Source: Labilithrix sp. (GTDB lineage Bacteria > Myxococcota_A > Polyangia > Polyangiales > Polyangiaceae). From it: a DNA stretch of 64,000 nucleotides. Of the stretch, positions 17,501 to 26,192 are shown in pieces. The notes below the pieces were generated by a model, which worked only from the letters and a program-made list of their open reading frames with translations, had not been told where the DNA came from and did not search any database. The translations under genes and the position numbers were made by a program. Where the stretch lies: the NCBI GenBank assembly GCA_019637175.1, contig JAHBWD010000012.1, forward strand, positions 1 through 64,000, given 5' to 3'. Positions within the stretch are counted from its first letter, which is position 1; the number at the start of each line of letters is the position of its first letter.

Positions 17501-20203
17501 TATGCCTGGGGCCCGGGCGGCACCAGCGACTCCGCCGCGGTGCCTTCGGCGGGAAAGAAGATCCCGCTCGCGACCGATCGCAAGAGCTACCAGCCGGGCG
17601 AGACCGCGAAGATCCTCGCGCAGAGCCCGTTCCCCGAGGCGACCGCCGTGCTCACGATCGAGCGCGGCGGGCTCCTCCATCACGAGGTGCGTCGGGTGAA
17701 GGGCGCGTCGGTCGTGTTCGACGTGCCGATCGCGCTCGCGCACGCGCCCTACGCGCACGCCGTGATCACGCTGCTCCCGATCAACGCCGGGCTCGACGCG
17801 AGCTACCGCGTCGCCGCGGTGCGCGTTCCCGTGTCGCTCGATCAGGCGAGGCTCGCCGTGCGCGTCGCGTCGGCGAAGAAGACGTACGACGCGGGCGAGA
17901 CCGCCGAGATCACCGTCGAGGTGAAGCGCGGCTCCGAGCCGATCAAGAACGCCGACGTGACCCTCGCGCTCGTCGACGAGGGCGTGCTCCGCCTCACCGA
18001 CTTCCACGCGAAGGATCCCACGGCGGCGCTCCATCCGCCGCGGTCGCTCGACTTCATCGCCGCCGACAGCCGCGGGCTCCTCTTCCGCCGCAAGGAGAAG
18101 GCGCACGTCGCCGGCGGCGGCGAGGGCGACGAAGGCGACTCCGTCGACACGCGCAAGGAGTTCCTCGAGACCGCGGCGTGGCTCCCGAACCTCGTGACCG
18201 ACGACGCCGGCCGCGTGAAGGTGAAGGTCAAGCTCCCCGACAACCTCACCGAGTTCCGCATGATGGCGGTCGCGATCGCCGACGACGGCTCCGCGGGCGC
18301 GAAGGAAGACAGCCTCATCGTCACGCGCCCGTTCCTCCTCGAGCCCATCCTCCCGTCGTTCGCGCTCCGCGGCGACAAGCTCGAGATCGCGGCGATGGCG
18401 CACAACAACACCGACGCGCCGGTCACGGCGAAGGTGAAGATCGACGGCGAGACGCGAGACGTGAAGCTCGGCGCGCGATCGCACCAGCGCGTCGGCAAGA
18501 CGATCACCGCCGACAAGAGCTTCTCGCCGACCTTCTCGCTCGAGGTCGACGGCAAGGTCCGCGATCGCGTCGAGCGATCGCTGCGCGTCGGCCTGCCCGG
18601 CACCGAGGAGCACCCGCAGATCTCCGGCGTGTTCCGCGAGCTCCAAGAGATCACGCTCGCGGTCCCGAGCGACGCCGTCTTCGACGACGACGCGACGCTG
18701 ACGCTCCGCACCGGCGCGGCGCTCTACCCCGAGCTCGGGCAGCGGCTCACCTACCTCCAAGACTACCCGCACGGCTGCGTCGAGCAGACGACGAGCGGTA
18801 CCCTCCCGCTGCTCGCCGCGCGAAACCTGATCCCGTGGACGGGCGTCGTCGGCCTCGACGACGCCGAGCTGCGCAAGCGCATCACCGCGGGCGTGAAGCA
18901 CCTCGCCACGATGAAGACCGCGCACGGCGGCCTCGGCTTCTGGCCCGGCAACGCCGACCCGAACGTGTACGGAACCGTGTACGCGGCGCGCGCGCTCCTT
19001 CGCGCGAAGGAGATCGGCATCGAGGAGGAGGGCCTCCTCGCCGACGTGCTCAGGTTCCTCGCCGATCGCATGCCGAACGAGCGCGACGCGGTCGTCCGCG
19101 TTTCGATCGCGGACGTCTTGGGGCAAGCGGGCAAGCTCCCGCCGGAGTCCGCCGACGCGCTCTTCGATCTACGCGACAAGCTCGACGTCTTCGGCCTCGC
19201 GAGCCTCGCCCTCGCGCTCGGCACCTTGCCCAAGGAGACCGAGCGGGTGAAGGGCCTGCTCGACGCCCTCGAGGGCAGCTTCGACGAGGCCGGCATGCCG
19301 AGGGGCGAGCACGGGCAGCGCGACCATCACCACTGGGGCTCGATCGATCGCGATCGCGCGCAGACGCTCATCGCGCTCAAGAAGCACAGGCCGCAGTCGA
19401 AGCTCATGGAGAGGCTCGCCCACCGCCTCATTCGATCGCTCGACAAGTACACGACGCAGTCGACCGCGTGGTCGCTCATCTCGCTCTCGTCGTTCGTCGG
19501 CGGAGAGAAGCCGAACGGGGGCGTCGACGTGAAGGTGAAGATGGAAGGGCTCGTCTTCGACTCGACGCGCAAGCTCGGCGGCGACAACAAGGAGGTCCGC
19601 ATCCCGCTGAAGGCGCTCCGCGGCAAGCGCGTCCAGCTCCGGCTCGAGGGCGATCCCAAGGCGCCGAGCGCGTTCTCGATGGAGGCGCGCTATACGCGGC
19701 CCGACGCGACGTCGACGCGCGCCGCGCGACGATCGGCGCTCGGCCCGTCGGTCTATCGCGTCTTCACGACGCCGAAGGGCGCCCCGATCGATCTCGCGAA
19801 GGTGAAGGCGGGCGACGTCGTCCGCGTCGCGCTGCGGATCGAGATGCCGAAGCTCGACGACTGGCGCGCGACTCATCTCGCGATCACCGATCGCTTCGCC
19901 GCCGGCTTCCAGCCGGTGCAGCCCGATCTCGAGAGCGTCGCTCAGGTGCCCGAGATCGAGAAGGATCACCCGTTCTTCCACGGGCTCACCGGATGGGGAG
20001 GCTCCGCGAGCTACGTCGACGTGCGCGACGATCGGGTGAACGTGTACTTCGATCGCGTCTACGGCGGCTCGAGCGCGTACGCGAGCTACCTGCTCCGCGC
20101 GACGACGCCGGGCGAGTTCGTGCTCCCCGCGGCGCGCGGCGAGCTCATGTACGAGCCGGGCAGCGAGGGCTACTCCGAAGGCGGGCGCGTCGGCATCCAA
20201 TGA
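14585..20203 (+). CDS. bacterial alpha-2-macroglobulin (MG2/A2M/thioester), lipoprotein
   Basis: A 1872-residue envelope protein. The N-terminal hydrophobic segment ends in LRGC, a plausible lipobox. MG domains follow, including the MG2 hallmark GIYRPGSKLEVKA (about residue 640). Downstream are the A2M domain (WLPNLVTDDAGRVKVKVKLPDN, about 1200) and an intact thioester motif HGCVEQ, with Cys1398 and the matching Gln. Family members trap attacking proteases near the inner membrane and cross-link them through the thioester. The stop overlaps the pbpC start by 4 nt (ATGA), the classic a2m-pbpC pairing that links protease defence to murein repair. The start has an AGGAG Shine-Dalgarno. Confidence 0.93.
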   Translation: MTRAAKWAFAGLFASIGLLFFVLRGCSKPPPVALEVPENAGPLTFPPSDDGWLDRIPMSVAASRDAIKVYAPSLDKDGRFEVTGQTVTISFDDEVFAQRDLKTAPLVTITPPVPGRTVWESGRSVEFKADKPFDPDTDYVASLPEMTGPGGKKLAGGFKGTFKATPELNIGGKIIHYFPKPGEPRVVYVRPIDERDVGPNHAILVFYDQPIDLGVASGLVTMTDESDRKIPLSLTHPPAGNTFEGEKIDTRAVLFAKMTPPPPPGTTLNLTAKSVKDGIEPVTRKLRIPELPKLVSAGCSECDVKGATVRGSVHSTIDFQFSNRIKNEDIKNHVHVTPVPEKLRVSGWGENVYVDASYTPATTYQIRTTGLVDRFGFPVPDASVTFITNPRTASVILREGIMLMDEAGAKDFFVTTRNVKKGELLVWNVGAGGESLLDAVSRARKNHAPGGSTAAVIPFDALTTPHVYLRSPLDLWGKLEPGRAYLLQARVKEAANNAAIAQTQPSPNAYSAPSDPSVPLVLLAGKDSVGAHVHIVGSQALVNVYRLASGEAVAGAQVALGSSRSTTDERGVAIVDTPKSGRGDESITVRAGNEETVLPLDRFTTSANELYPDLATSEEYAQERELLGVILTDKGIYRPGSKLEVKAVVRKPAANKIAAVPQAKVRLRVTDPMGTDIFDEAMVANAMGFVTREITIPKGGRTGRHHIRLELDDTKTTVLADEIVRVAEFETPRFKVDLEVPAEMPEGKYRARVVGRYFFGAPMDGGRVDWTIRKKRFKGFASKLEADGFGFGKEESDFESRKPKGDDRPVTGSGRLSGAGILDVDATVGPLLDGPTEVTFEADVSDASFRHVAAKKSAVRHPFPRYAGVRLARRFGEVGATKVDLLAVDTSGKPVAGVTVEARLEHLEWKKTTERAESGATVESWNSVATDAGSCSVSSDLNPKSCELLVKKSGEYRVTVKIDGREDASTSFYAWGPGGTSDSAAVPSAGKKIPLATDRKSYQPGETAKILAQSPFPEATAVLTIERGGLLHHEVRRVKGASVVFDVPIALAHAPYAHAVITLLPINAGLDASYRVAAVRVPVSLDQARLAVRVASAKKTYDAGETAEITVEVKRGSEPIKNADVTLALVDEGVLRLTDFHAKDPTAALHPPRSLDFIAADSRGLLFRRKEKAHVAGGGEGDEGDSVDTRKEFLETAAWLPNLVTDDAGRVKVKVKLPDNLTEFRMMAVAIADDGSAGAKEDSLIVTRPFLLEPILPSFALRGDKLEIAAMAHNNTDAPVTAKVKIDGETRDVKLGARSHQRVGKTITADKSFSPTFSLEVDGKVRDRVERSLRVGLPGTEEHPQISGVFRELQEITLAVPSDAVFDDDATLTLRTGAALYPELGQRLTYLQDYPHGCVEQTTSGTLPLLAARNLIPWTGVVGLDDAELRKRITAGVKHLATMKTAHGGLGFWPGNADPNVYGTVYAARALLRAKEIGIEEEGLLADVLRFLADRMPNERDAVVRVSIADVLGQAGKLPPESADALFDLRDKLDVFGLASLALALGTLPKETERVKGLLDALEGSFDEAGMPRGEHGQRDHHHWGSIDRDRAQTLIALKKHRPQSKLMERLAHRLIRSLDKYTTQSTAWSLISLSSFVGGEKPNGGVDVKVKMEGLVFDSTRKLGGDNKEVRIPLKALRGKRVQLRLEGDPKAPSAFSMEARYTRPDATSTRAARRSALGPSVYRVFTTPKGAPIDLAKVKAGDVVRVALRIEMPKLDDWRATHLAITDRFAAGFQPVQPDLESVAQVPEIEKDHPFFHGLTGWGGSASYVDVRDDRVNVYFDRVYGGSSAYASYLLRATTPGEFVLPAARGELMYEPGSEGYSEGGRVGIQ

Positions 20204-22602
20204 GCGCATCGCGGCTCCGTGCGATCCTCCGGCGACGCGCCGTGCGCGCGCCGCTCGTCGTGATCGTCGCGCTCTTCGTCTCGTGGCGGATCTTCCGCGC
20301 GATGGCGGGCAGCCCCGCGGCGGAGATCGACGGCGCGCGATGGACCGAGGGCACCCGCGTGCTCGCGCGCGACGGTCGCGTGCTCGGCGAGCGCGCGTCG
20401 TCGCTCGGCCTCCGCGGCCGGAGGGTCGCGCTCGACGACGTCTCCCCTCGCCTCGTGCTCGCGACCGTCGCGAGCGAGGATCGCGCGTTCTACCGGCACG
20501 ACGGCGTGGATCGGCTCGCGCTCGCGCGCGCTTCGCTGTCGAACGTGAAGCGCGGCAAGATCGTCTCCGGCGGGAGCACGATCACCGCGCAGCTCGTCAA
20601 GCGCCTCGATCATCAGGGCAGGCCTCACCGCCGGACGATCGCGACGAAGCTCGTCGAAATGGCGCGCGCCCAGAACCTCGAGGCCGCGATGGACAAGCGC
20701 GCGATCCTCGAGGCGTACCTGAACCACCTCGACTACGGGCACGGCCTCGCGGGGCCCGAGGCGGCGGCGCGAGGCTACTTCGGCGTGTCGGCGCGCGACG
20801 TGAGCCTCGCGCAGGCGGCGCTCCTCGCCGTCTTGCCGCGCGCGCCCTCCGCGCTCGACCCTTACCGGCACCTCGATCGCGCGGTCGCGCGACAGCGCGC
20901 GCTCCTTCATGCGATGCACGCGCGCGGCGACGTCTCGAGCGACGATCTCTCTCGCGCGCTCGCGGAGATCGTCGCGGTGCGCCCGCTGAAGAGGTCGCCG
21001 CTCGTCGCGCCTCACCTCGTCCTCGCGGCGGCGCGCGGGTCGTCGCCGATCGTCGAGACGACGATCGACTTCGATCTCCAGCGCGACGCCGAGGCGATCG
21101 TCACGACGCACGTACCTCTCCTGCGCGCGCGCGGCGCGAGCGGCGCGGCGGCGATCGTCGTCGACAACGCGACCGGCGACGTGCTCGCCGAGATCGGCAG
21201 CGCCGACTACTTCGATCGCGACGCCGGCGCGGTCGATCTCGTGCGCGCGCGGCGCCAGGCCGGCTCCACGCTGAAGCCGTTCTTGTACGCGCGCGCGTTC
21301 GAGCGCGGCATGTCGCCGATGCAGACGCTCGCCGACGTTCCGACCGAGCTCGGAACGACCGGCGCGGTCTACGCGCCCGACAACTTCGACGGCGTCTTCG
21401 CCGGTCCCGTCTCCGCGCGCGAGGCGCTGGCGGGGAGCTTGAACGTTCCCGCCGTGCGCATCGCCGTCGATCTCGGCCCGCGCGAGATCGTCTCCACGTT
21501 GAGGCGCGCCGGTCTCGAGCTGAGAGGAGGCGTCGAGACGTACGGCACGTCGATCGCGCTCGGAAGCGCCGAGGTGAGCCCGATCGAGCTCGCCGAGGCC
21601 TACGCGACGCTCGCGCGCGGCGGCGATCGCGTCGGCGTGACCGATCGCAAGCGGCCCTCCGACGGGGGTTGGACCGCGGGCGAGCGCGTCTTCGAAGCTT
21701 CCGCCGCGGCGCTCGTCGCCGACGCGCTCGCCGATCCGATCGCGCGCATCCGAGGTCTGCGGACGCGGGCCACCGGCGAGCTCTCGTTCCCCGTCGCGAT
21801 GAAGACGGGCACGAGCACGGCCTATCGCGACGCGTGGATGGCGGGGTTCACGCGCGAGCGGACCGTCGTCGTCTGGGTCGGCAACCCGAGCGGCGCGCCG
21901 ACGAGCAAGCTCACCGGCGCGGCCGGCGCGGGGCCGATCTTCTTCGACGTGATGAAGCGCGCGATGCGCGACGTCGGATCCCGCGCGGCGCTCGCCGACG
22001 TCGCGCTCACGGAGGAGACCGAGGTCTGCGCGCTCTCGGGTCACCTCCCCGGCGACGCGTGCCCCGATCGGGTGAGCCGAAAGTTCGCGCGCGGGCGCCT
22101 CCCAGGAAATGTATGCAACCTACACAGGCACGCGCGCGACGGGCGATGCGTCGGCGAAGAGCGCGCGCCCGTGGCCGTCGTGCTGCCGGCTGCCTTCGAT
22201 CGCTTCCTCGCCGAGCGCGCGCCGGGCGCCCCCGGCCTCGATCCGCACGGGCTGCCGTGGCTCGCCGCCTCGCGGATGACGGCGTGCGCAGCGGAGGGCG
22301 CCGAGGCGAAGACGACGAGCGGCGAGCCTCGCGTCGTCCTCGTGAAGCCGCGGCCCGGCGCGATCTTCCACGCCGACGACGTGCGAAGCGACAGCGACGT
22401 GCTCGAGGTGGTCGCGACGACCGAGGGCCTGCCCGACGGGAGCACGCTCGAGATCCTCGTCGACGGCGACGCGCGCGCGTCGCTCAGGCCTCCTTACAAA
22501 GGCATCGTGGCGATCGCGCGCGGTGAGCACACGATCGAGGTCCGGCCGAAGGAGGCCGCCGTCATGGGACGCGTCGCGCGGGCGGACATCATCGTGCGGT
22601 GA
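20200..22602 (+). CDS. pbpC: penicillin-binding protein 1C
   Basis: An 800-residue bifunctional murein synthase. It has an N-terminal membrane anchor (about residues 15-35). The GT51 transglycosylase domain contains EDRAFYRHDGVD with the catalytic Glu, and GGSTITAQLVK. The transpeptidase domain has Ser356-Thr-Leu-Lys359, SLN and KTGTS. A C-terminal BiPBP_C beta-domain (about 700-800) is typical of PBP1C. All catalytic motifs are intact. It polymerises and cross-links peptidoglycan on the periplasmic face. It is translationally coupled to the alpha-2-macroglobulin gene, and its 3' end overlaps the convergent epimerase gene by 14 nt. Confidence 0.94.
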   Translation: MSASRLRAILRRRAVRAPLVVIVALFVSWRIFRAMAGSPAAEIDGARWTEGTRVLARDGRVLGERASSLGLRGRRVALDDVSPRLVLATVASEDRAFYRHDGVDRLALARASLSNVKRGKIVSGGSTITAQLVKRLDHQGRPHRRTIATKLVEMARAQNLEAAMDKRAILEAYLNHLDYGHGLAGPEAAARGYFGVSARDVSLAQAALLAVLPRAPSALDPYRHLDRAVARQRALLHAMHARGDVSSDDLSRALAEIVAVRPLKRSPLVAPHLVLAAARGSSPIVETTIDFDLQRDAEAIVTTHVPLLRARGASGAAAIVVDNATGDVLAEIGSADYFDRDAGAVDLVRARRQAGSTLKPFLYARAFERGMSPMQTLADVPTELGTTGAVYAPDNFDGVFAGPVSAREALAGSLNVPAVRIAVDLGPREIVSTLRRAGLELRGGVETYGTSIALGSAEVSPIELAEAYATLARGGDRVGVTDRKRPSDGGWTAGERVFEASAAALVADALADPIARIRGLRTRATGELSFPVAMKTGTSTAYRDAWMAGFTRERTVVVWVGNPSGAPTSKLTGAAGAGPIFFDVMKRAMRDVGSRAALADVALTEETEVCALSGHLPGDACPDRVSRKFARGRLPGNVCNLHRHARDGRCVGEERAPVAVVLPAAFDRFLAERAPGAPGLDPHGLPWLAASRMTACAAEGAEAKTTSGEPRVVLVKPRPGAIFHADDVRSDSDVLEVVATTEGLPDGSTLEILVDGDARASLRPPYKGIVAIARGEHTIEVRPKEAAVMGRVARADIIVR

Positions 22603-23422
22603 TCGCGACGCTGAGCGAGCGCGATTCGTTCGGCGCGAGGACGATCAGGCTCTCGTCTCGGTTGAGCGCGTCCGCGGGCGCGGTCCACGGCTCGAGGCAG
22701 ACGAAGTCTTTGCCCGCGAGCGTCCACACGACCCATCGACGAAACGACGGATCGGCGGAGACGACGACCTTCGACCCGTCGGCGAGCTCGAGCGTCGACT
22801 CGTGCGGCCCGTGATCGATCAGATGGAGATCGACCTCCTTCTGCGTCAGATCGATCCCGGCGAGCGCGCTCGTCGTCTTCGTCACGTTGTCGAACGCGCG
22901 CGTCGCGTCGGTCGTGACGCGGCAGCGCGCCTTCTCGACGTCGGGCACGTGGAAGTACGGATGAAAGCCGAGCGCGAACGGCATCGCGTCGGCGCTCCGA
23001 TTCGCCACCGTCGTCTCGACGGCGAGGCGCGCGCCCGCGAGCGCGTAGCGGATCCGCACGACGAAGTCCCAGGGATACGCGGCGCGCGTCTCGTCGTCCG
23101 AGCGGAGCTCGAGCGTCACCGCGCGCTCCGCCGACGCGACGACCGACCACGCGCGCTGCCGCGCGAACCCGTGCTGCTTCATGCTCCCGGACTTGCCGCC
23201 CCACGCGAAGCGATCGCCCGCGAGCGGCCCGGGCGAAGGAAAGAGCACCGGGTTGCCTCCGCGGACGTTCTTCGTCGCGTCGAGGAGCGTCGCCTCGTCG
23301 AGGAACATCACCTCACGGTCGCCCACCGAGAAGCGCGTGATCATCCCGCCGCGCGAAGGTGCGACGAGCACGCGCGATCCCGCCGACGGATCATGCAGCG
23401 TCACGGTCTCGAGAGAAGACAT
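22589..23422 (-). CDS. aldose 1-epimerase/hexose-6-phosphate mutarotase family protein
   Basis: A 277-residue cytoplasmic protein of the GalM superfamily beta-sandwich. It shows RGGMITRFSVG, GGNPVLFPSPGPL, the MKQHGFARQRAW His-containing strand, LGFHPYFHV with the second conserved His, and a late Glu in CLEPWTAP. It most resembles the YeaD/hexose-6-phosphate epimerase branch. The start ATG 23422 is 7 nt from a TACATT -10 element and is preferred over TTG 23431. The gene lies 15 nt after the FAD monooxygenase stop, so it may be read both from its own promoter and from the polyketide operon. Confidence 0.85.
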   Translation of the reverse strand: MSSLETVTLHDPSAGSRVLVAPSRGGMITRFSVGDREVMFLDEATLLDATKNVRGGNPVLFPSPGPLAGDRFAWGGKSGSMKQHGFARQRAWSVVASAERAVTLELRSDDETRAAYPWDFVVRIRYALAGARLAVETTVANRSADAMPFALGFHPYFHVPDVEKARCRVTTDATRAFDNVTKTTSALAGIDLTQKEVDLHLIDHGPHESTLELADGSKVVVSADPSFRRWVVWTLAGKDFVCLEPWTAPADALNRDESLIVLAPNESRSLSVAITAR

Positions 23423-23429
23423 GCGAGCC

Positions 23430-23435
23430 AATGTA
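23430..23435 (-). promoter_or_regulatory. -10 element TACATT of the epimerase gene
   Basis: Minus-strand TACATT ends 7 nt before ATG 23422, just inside the gap after the upstream gene's stop. It suggests an internal, leaderless promoter. Confidence 0.4.
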
Positions 23436-23437
23436 CC

Positions 23438-24508
23438 TCAGGTCGCCGGCGCTCGTTCGTGAGCCACGAAGCGAAGCATCGCGTCGAACGCGCGGGGGAT
23501 CTCGCGGGCCAGTCGCAGGAGCGGGCGATGAAGGGCGCGGCGCCGCACCAGCGAGACGAGCACGGACGTCGCGAGGTAGTAGCGGCGCGTGATCGACGCG
23601 TACTCCGCCGCGTACGCGTGCGGCCGCTCTTCGACGAGGCTGCGAGCGGCGGCGATGCCCGTCATCATGCCGAGCGCGACGCCCTCGCCCGTGAGCGGAT
23701 CGACGTAGCCGGCGGCGTCGCCGGCGAGGAGCACGCGACCGCACGAGGGGCGCGCCGCGTACCGGGGAAAAGGCCCGCCGCCGGCGACGCGCGTAGCGGC
23801 CTCGGCGCGGCCGAGGCGCTCGCGAAGGAGCGGGAAGCCCTCGAAGAAGTCCTCGAAGCTCCGGCGGCGCGCGGTCTTCTCGAAGAGGAAGGCGACGCCG
23901 ACGAGATCGTGCGCGACCGGCGTGACGTAAGCCTCGGCGCCCTCGCCGAAGTAGACCTCGACGCGGTCGCTCCAGGGCGCGATCGCGTAGTGACGCCGCG
24001 CGCCGTAACGACGCGCGCGAGAGATGGGAGACACGGGAACCTCGAGCCCGGTCGATCGGCGCACGGCGGAGTGGAGGCCGTCGGCGGCGACGAGCCCGCG
24101 GGCGCGCAGCCCGCACGCGCGGACTTCGTCGCCGTCCTGCTCCACGCCGTCGACGCGCGCGTGCTCCCACCGGACGCCGAGCGCGGCGGCGCGCGCCCGG
24201 AGCGCTTCGTGGAGCACGGTCCGCCGCACGCCGAGCCCGGGCGCGCCGCGAAAGGTCCCCGTCGCGACGAGATCGGGATCGACCGCGTCGCCATAGCTGA
24301 CGCCGGCGAACGGACGACCGCGCACCGCGACGCCGAGCGTCTGGAGCGACGCGACGCCCCCCGGCATGATGCCTTCGCCGCACGCCTTGTCGATCACGCC
24401 CGCCCTCGGCTCGAGGATCACGACGGAGCGGCCCGACGTGGCGGCGTAGATCGCCGCCGCGAGCCCCGTCGGACCGCCTCCGACGACGAGGAGATCGACG
24501 CGACTCAT
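23438..24508 (-). CDS. FAD-dependent monooxygenase of the type III PKS operon (SrsC-like role)
   Basis: A 356-residue class A flavoprotein. The N-terminal dinucleotide fold is VVGGGPTGLAAAIYAATSG with Glu at the end of strand 2. A DG motif lies in VAADGLHSAVRR, and the FAD-ribityl GD motif in VLLAGDAAGYVDPLTGEG. The fold matches geranylgeranyl-reductase/aromatic-hydroxylase type enzymes. In srs-type operons the equivalent flavoprotein hydroxylates the alkylresorcinol towards quinones. The ATG overlaps the methyltransferase stop in ATGA. The substrate here is inferred from context, not from active-site residues. Confidence 0.85.
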   Translation of the reverse strand: MSRVDLLVVGGGPTGLAAAIYAATSGRSVVILEPRAGVIDKACGEGIMPGGVASLQTLGVAVRGRPFAGVSYGDAVDPDLVATGTFRGAPGLGVRRTVLHEALRARAAALGVRWEHARVDGVEQDGDEVRACGLRARGLVAADGLHSAVRRSTGLEVPVSPISRARRYGARRHYAIAPWSDRVEVYFGEGAEAYVTPVAHDLVGVAFLFEKTARRRSFEDFFEGFPLLRERLGRAEAATRVAGGGPFPRYAARPSCGRVLLAGDAAGYVDPLTGEGVALGMMTGIAAARSLVEERPHAYAAEYASITRRYYLATSVLVSLVRRRALHRPLLRLAREIPRAFDAMLRFVAHERAPAT

Positions 24509-25026
24509 GTGCCGGGCTCGGCGGCGTCGAGGGCGGCCTCTTCGGTCGCGATCCGGACGGAGAGCAATCGCGCGTTGGCGATCGCGAAGAGGAGCGCGGT
24601 GAGCCACGCAGAGTGCACCAGCGGAAGCGCGGCGCCCTCGACGACCACCGCGGCGTAGTTCGGGTGCGAGAGCCAGCGATATGGCCCCTTCACGACGCGC
24701 GGCGCTCCGCGCGGCACGATCACGCGCGTGGTCCATCGCTCGCCGAGCGACGCGATCGCCCACCATCGCGTCGCCTGCGCGAGCGCGACGAGCGCGAGCA
24801 TGGGGAGGCCGAGCCGGGGAACGAACGGGCGGCGGAGCACGCTGGGCTCGATCGCGCACCCGACGAGGAGCGCGGTGTGAAGCGCCACCATCACGGGATA
24901 GTGCCCGCCGCCGCGCTCGATCGCGCCGCGGGCGAGCATCCGGCGCGCGTGGCGCCGAGACACGATGAGCTCGCATGCACGCTCGATGGCCACCGCCGCG
25001 AGCAGGATCGCGTAGCCCCTCACCAT
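24505..25026 (-). CDS. isoprenylcysteine carboxyl methyltransferase (ICMT) family enzyme, SrsB-like
   Basis: A 173-residue integral membrane methyltransferase with about four hydrophobic helices. The ICMT SAM-binding signature is present: VKGPYRWLSHPNYAAVVVE, and near the C-terminus RIATEEAAL. Small ICMT-like enzymes next to type III polyketide synthases methylate phenolic lipids. The ATG overlaps the polyketide synthase stop by 7 nt, and its own stop overlaps the FAD monooxygenase start by 4 nt. The three genes are thus a tight operon. Confidence 0.87.
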   Translation of the reverse strand: MVRGYAILLAAVAIERACELIVSRRHARRMLARGAIERGGGHYPVMVALHTALLVGCAIEPSVLRRPFVPRLGLPMLALVALAQATRWWAIASLGERWTTRVIVPRGAPRVVKGPYRWLSHPNYAAVVVEGAALPLVHSAWLTALLFAIANARLLSVRIATEEAALDAAEPGT

Positions 25027-26135
25027 GACATGAGCACCAGCTCGGCGCAGAAGCCCGGGCCCATCGCGAGGAGCACCCCGACCTCCCCCTCGCGAGCGCA
25101 CGGCAAGGTCCGGTGCAGGACGTCGAGCACCGAGGCGCTCGAGAGGTTGCCCACCTCGGCGAGCGAGCGCCGCGTGAGCGCGAGCGCGTCGCGATCGAGA
25201 TCGAGCGCCTGCTCGATCGCGGCGATCACCTTGGGGCCGCCGGGGTGGCAGATCCATCGACGCACGTCGTCGCGGACCAGATCGTGCTCCGCGAGAAAGG
25301 CGTCGACCTCCGACGGCAGTTGCTCGTGGACGATGCGCGGCACGTCGGCCGAAAGCACGATCTTGAAGCCGCGGGCGCCGATGTCCCATCCCATGACGCG
25401 CTCGCTGTCGCGAAAGAACGCGCTCCGGGAGTCGACGATCCGAGGCGCGCCCCGGACCCCGCGGATCGCCGCGCGGCGCTCGCTCCCGACGAGGACGGCG
25501 CACGCGGCGCCGTCGCCGAAGAGGCCAGAGGCGATCAGGTTCGGGATCGAGAGATCGTCCTGGAGCGTGAGCGAGCAGAGCTCCACGGAGAGGAGCAGCG
25601 CGACGTGATCGGGGTGTCCGCGGAGGTAGTCGGTCACGCGCGCGAGACCCGCGGCGCCGCCGACGCAGCCGAGCCCGAAGAGCGGCAAGCGCCTCACGTC
25701 GCGCCGCAGGCGAAGCCGGTTCATGATGCGCGCGTCGATCGTCGGTGCGGCCACACCCGTCACGGTGGTGAAGACGATCGCGTCGACGTCTTCCGGATGG
25801 AGTTTCGCGCGTTCGAGCGCGCGATCGATCGCACGCGCCCCGAGCTCGGTGCCGACGCGGATGAACGCGTCGTTGGCCTCGTCGAACGAGTCGAGGTGCG
25901 CGTACGCCTCGATGGGCAGCGCGAGACAGCGGCTCCGCACCTCGACGGCCTCGTGCAGGCTCGCGATGCGCGCGACCACCTGAGGCCGGTCGCGCCAGCG
26001 AGCCTGCAAGACACCGATGAGCTCCTGCTGGTCGTACCGATGCGAAGGGAGGCTGAGCTCCACCGCTTCGACGAAGGGAGCGCACGGCTCCACGGCGGGC
26101 TGATGCTTGGCGAGGCGCAGAGCGGCATTGCTCAT
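25020..26135 (-). CDS. type III polyketide synthase (alkylresorcinol/alkylpyrone synthase-like)
   Basis: A 371-residue chalcone-synthase-fold enzyme. The catalytic triad is complete: Cys157 in LFGLGCVGG, His297 in WICHPGGPK, Asn330 in GNLSSASV. The C-terminal MGPGF loop matches the family GFGPG. It condenses an acyl-CoA starter with malonyl-CoA units; bacterial relatives paired with ICMT-like and FAD enzymes make alkylresorcinols or alkylpyrones. ATG 26135 follows a GAAGG Shine-Dalgarno, with TACGGT (26155-26160) as a possible -10. It is first in the operon. Product chain length cannot be predicted from sequence alone. Confidence 0.93.
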   Translation of the reverse strand: MSNAALRLAKHQPAVEPCAPFVEAVELSLPSHRYDQQELIGVLQARWRDRPQVVARIASLHEAVEVRSRCLALPIEAYAHLDSFDEANDAFIRVGTELGARAIDRALERAKLHPEDVDAIVFTTVTGVAAPTIDARIMNRLRLRRDVRRLPLFGLGCVGGAAGLARVTDYLRGHPDHVALLLSVELCSLTLQDDLSIPNLIASGLFGDGAACAVLVGSERRAAIRGVRGAPRIVDSRSAFFRDSERVMGWDIGARGFKIVLSADVPRIVHEQLPSEVDAFLAEHDLVRDDVRRWICHPGGPKVIAAIEQALDLDRDALALTRRSLAEVGNLSSASVLDVLHRTLPCAREGEVGVLLAMGPGFCAELVLMSW

Positions 26136-26192
26136 GCGCCTTCACGCTGCAGCGACCGTACCAGTCAGCGAGGAGAGCTCGAGCGCGTCAGC

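Noticed and set aside
16271..19126. 951-codon antisense frame opposite the alpha-2-macroglobulin gene
   Set aside because: Antisense frames stay open in GC-rich coding DNA; composition is Arg/Asp/Leu/Val-biased with no motifs, while the plus-strand gene has clear domains.
15862..20199. Long open frame upstream of and in frame with pbpC
   Set aside because: Arg/Ala-rich out-of-frame translation of the alpha-2-macroglobulin gene; only the part from ATG 20200 has protein motifs.
20170..22044. 624-codon antisense frame opposite pbpC
   Set aside because: Same shadow effect; the plus strand encodes complete PBP1C motifs.
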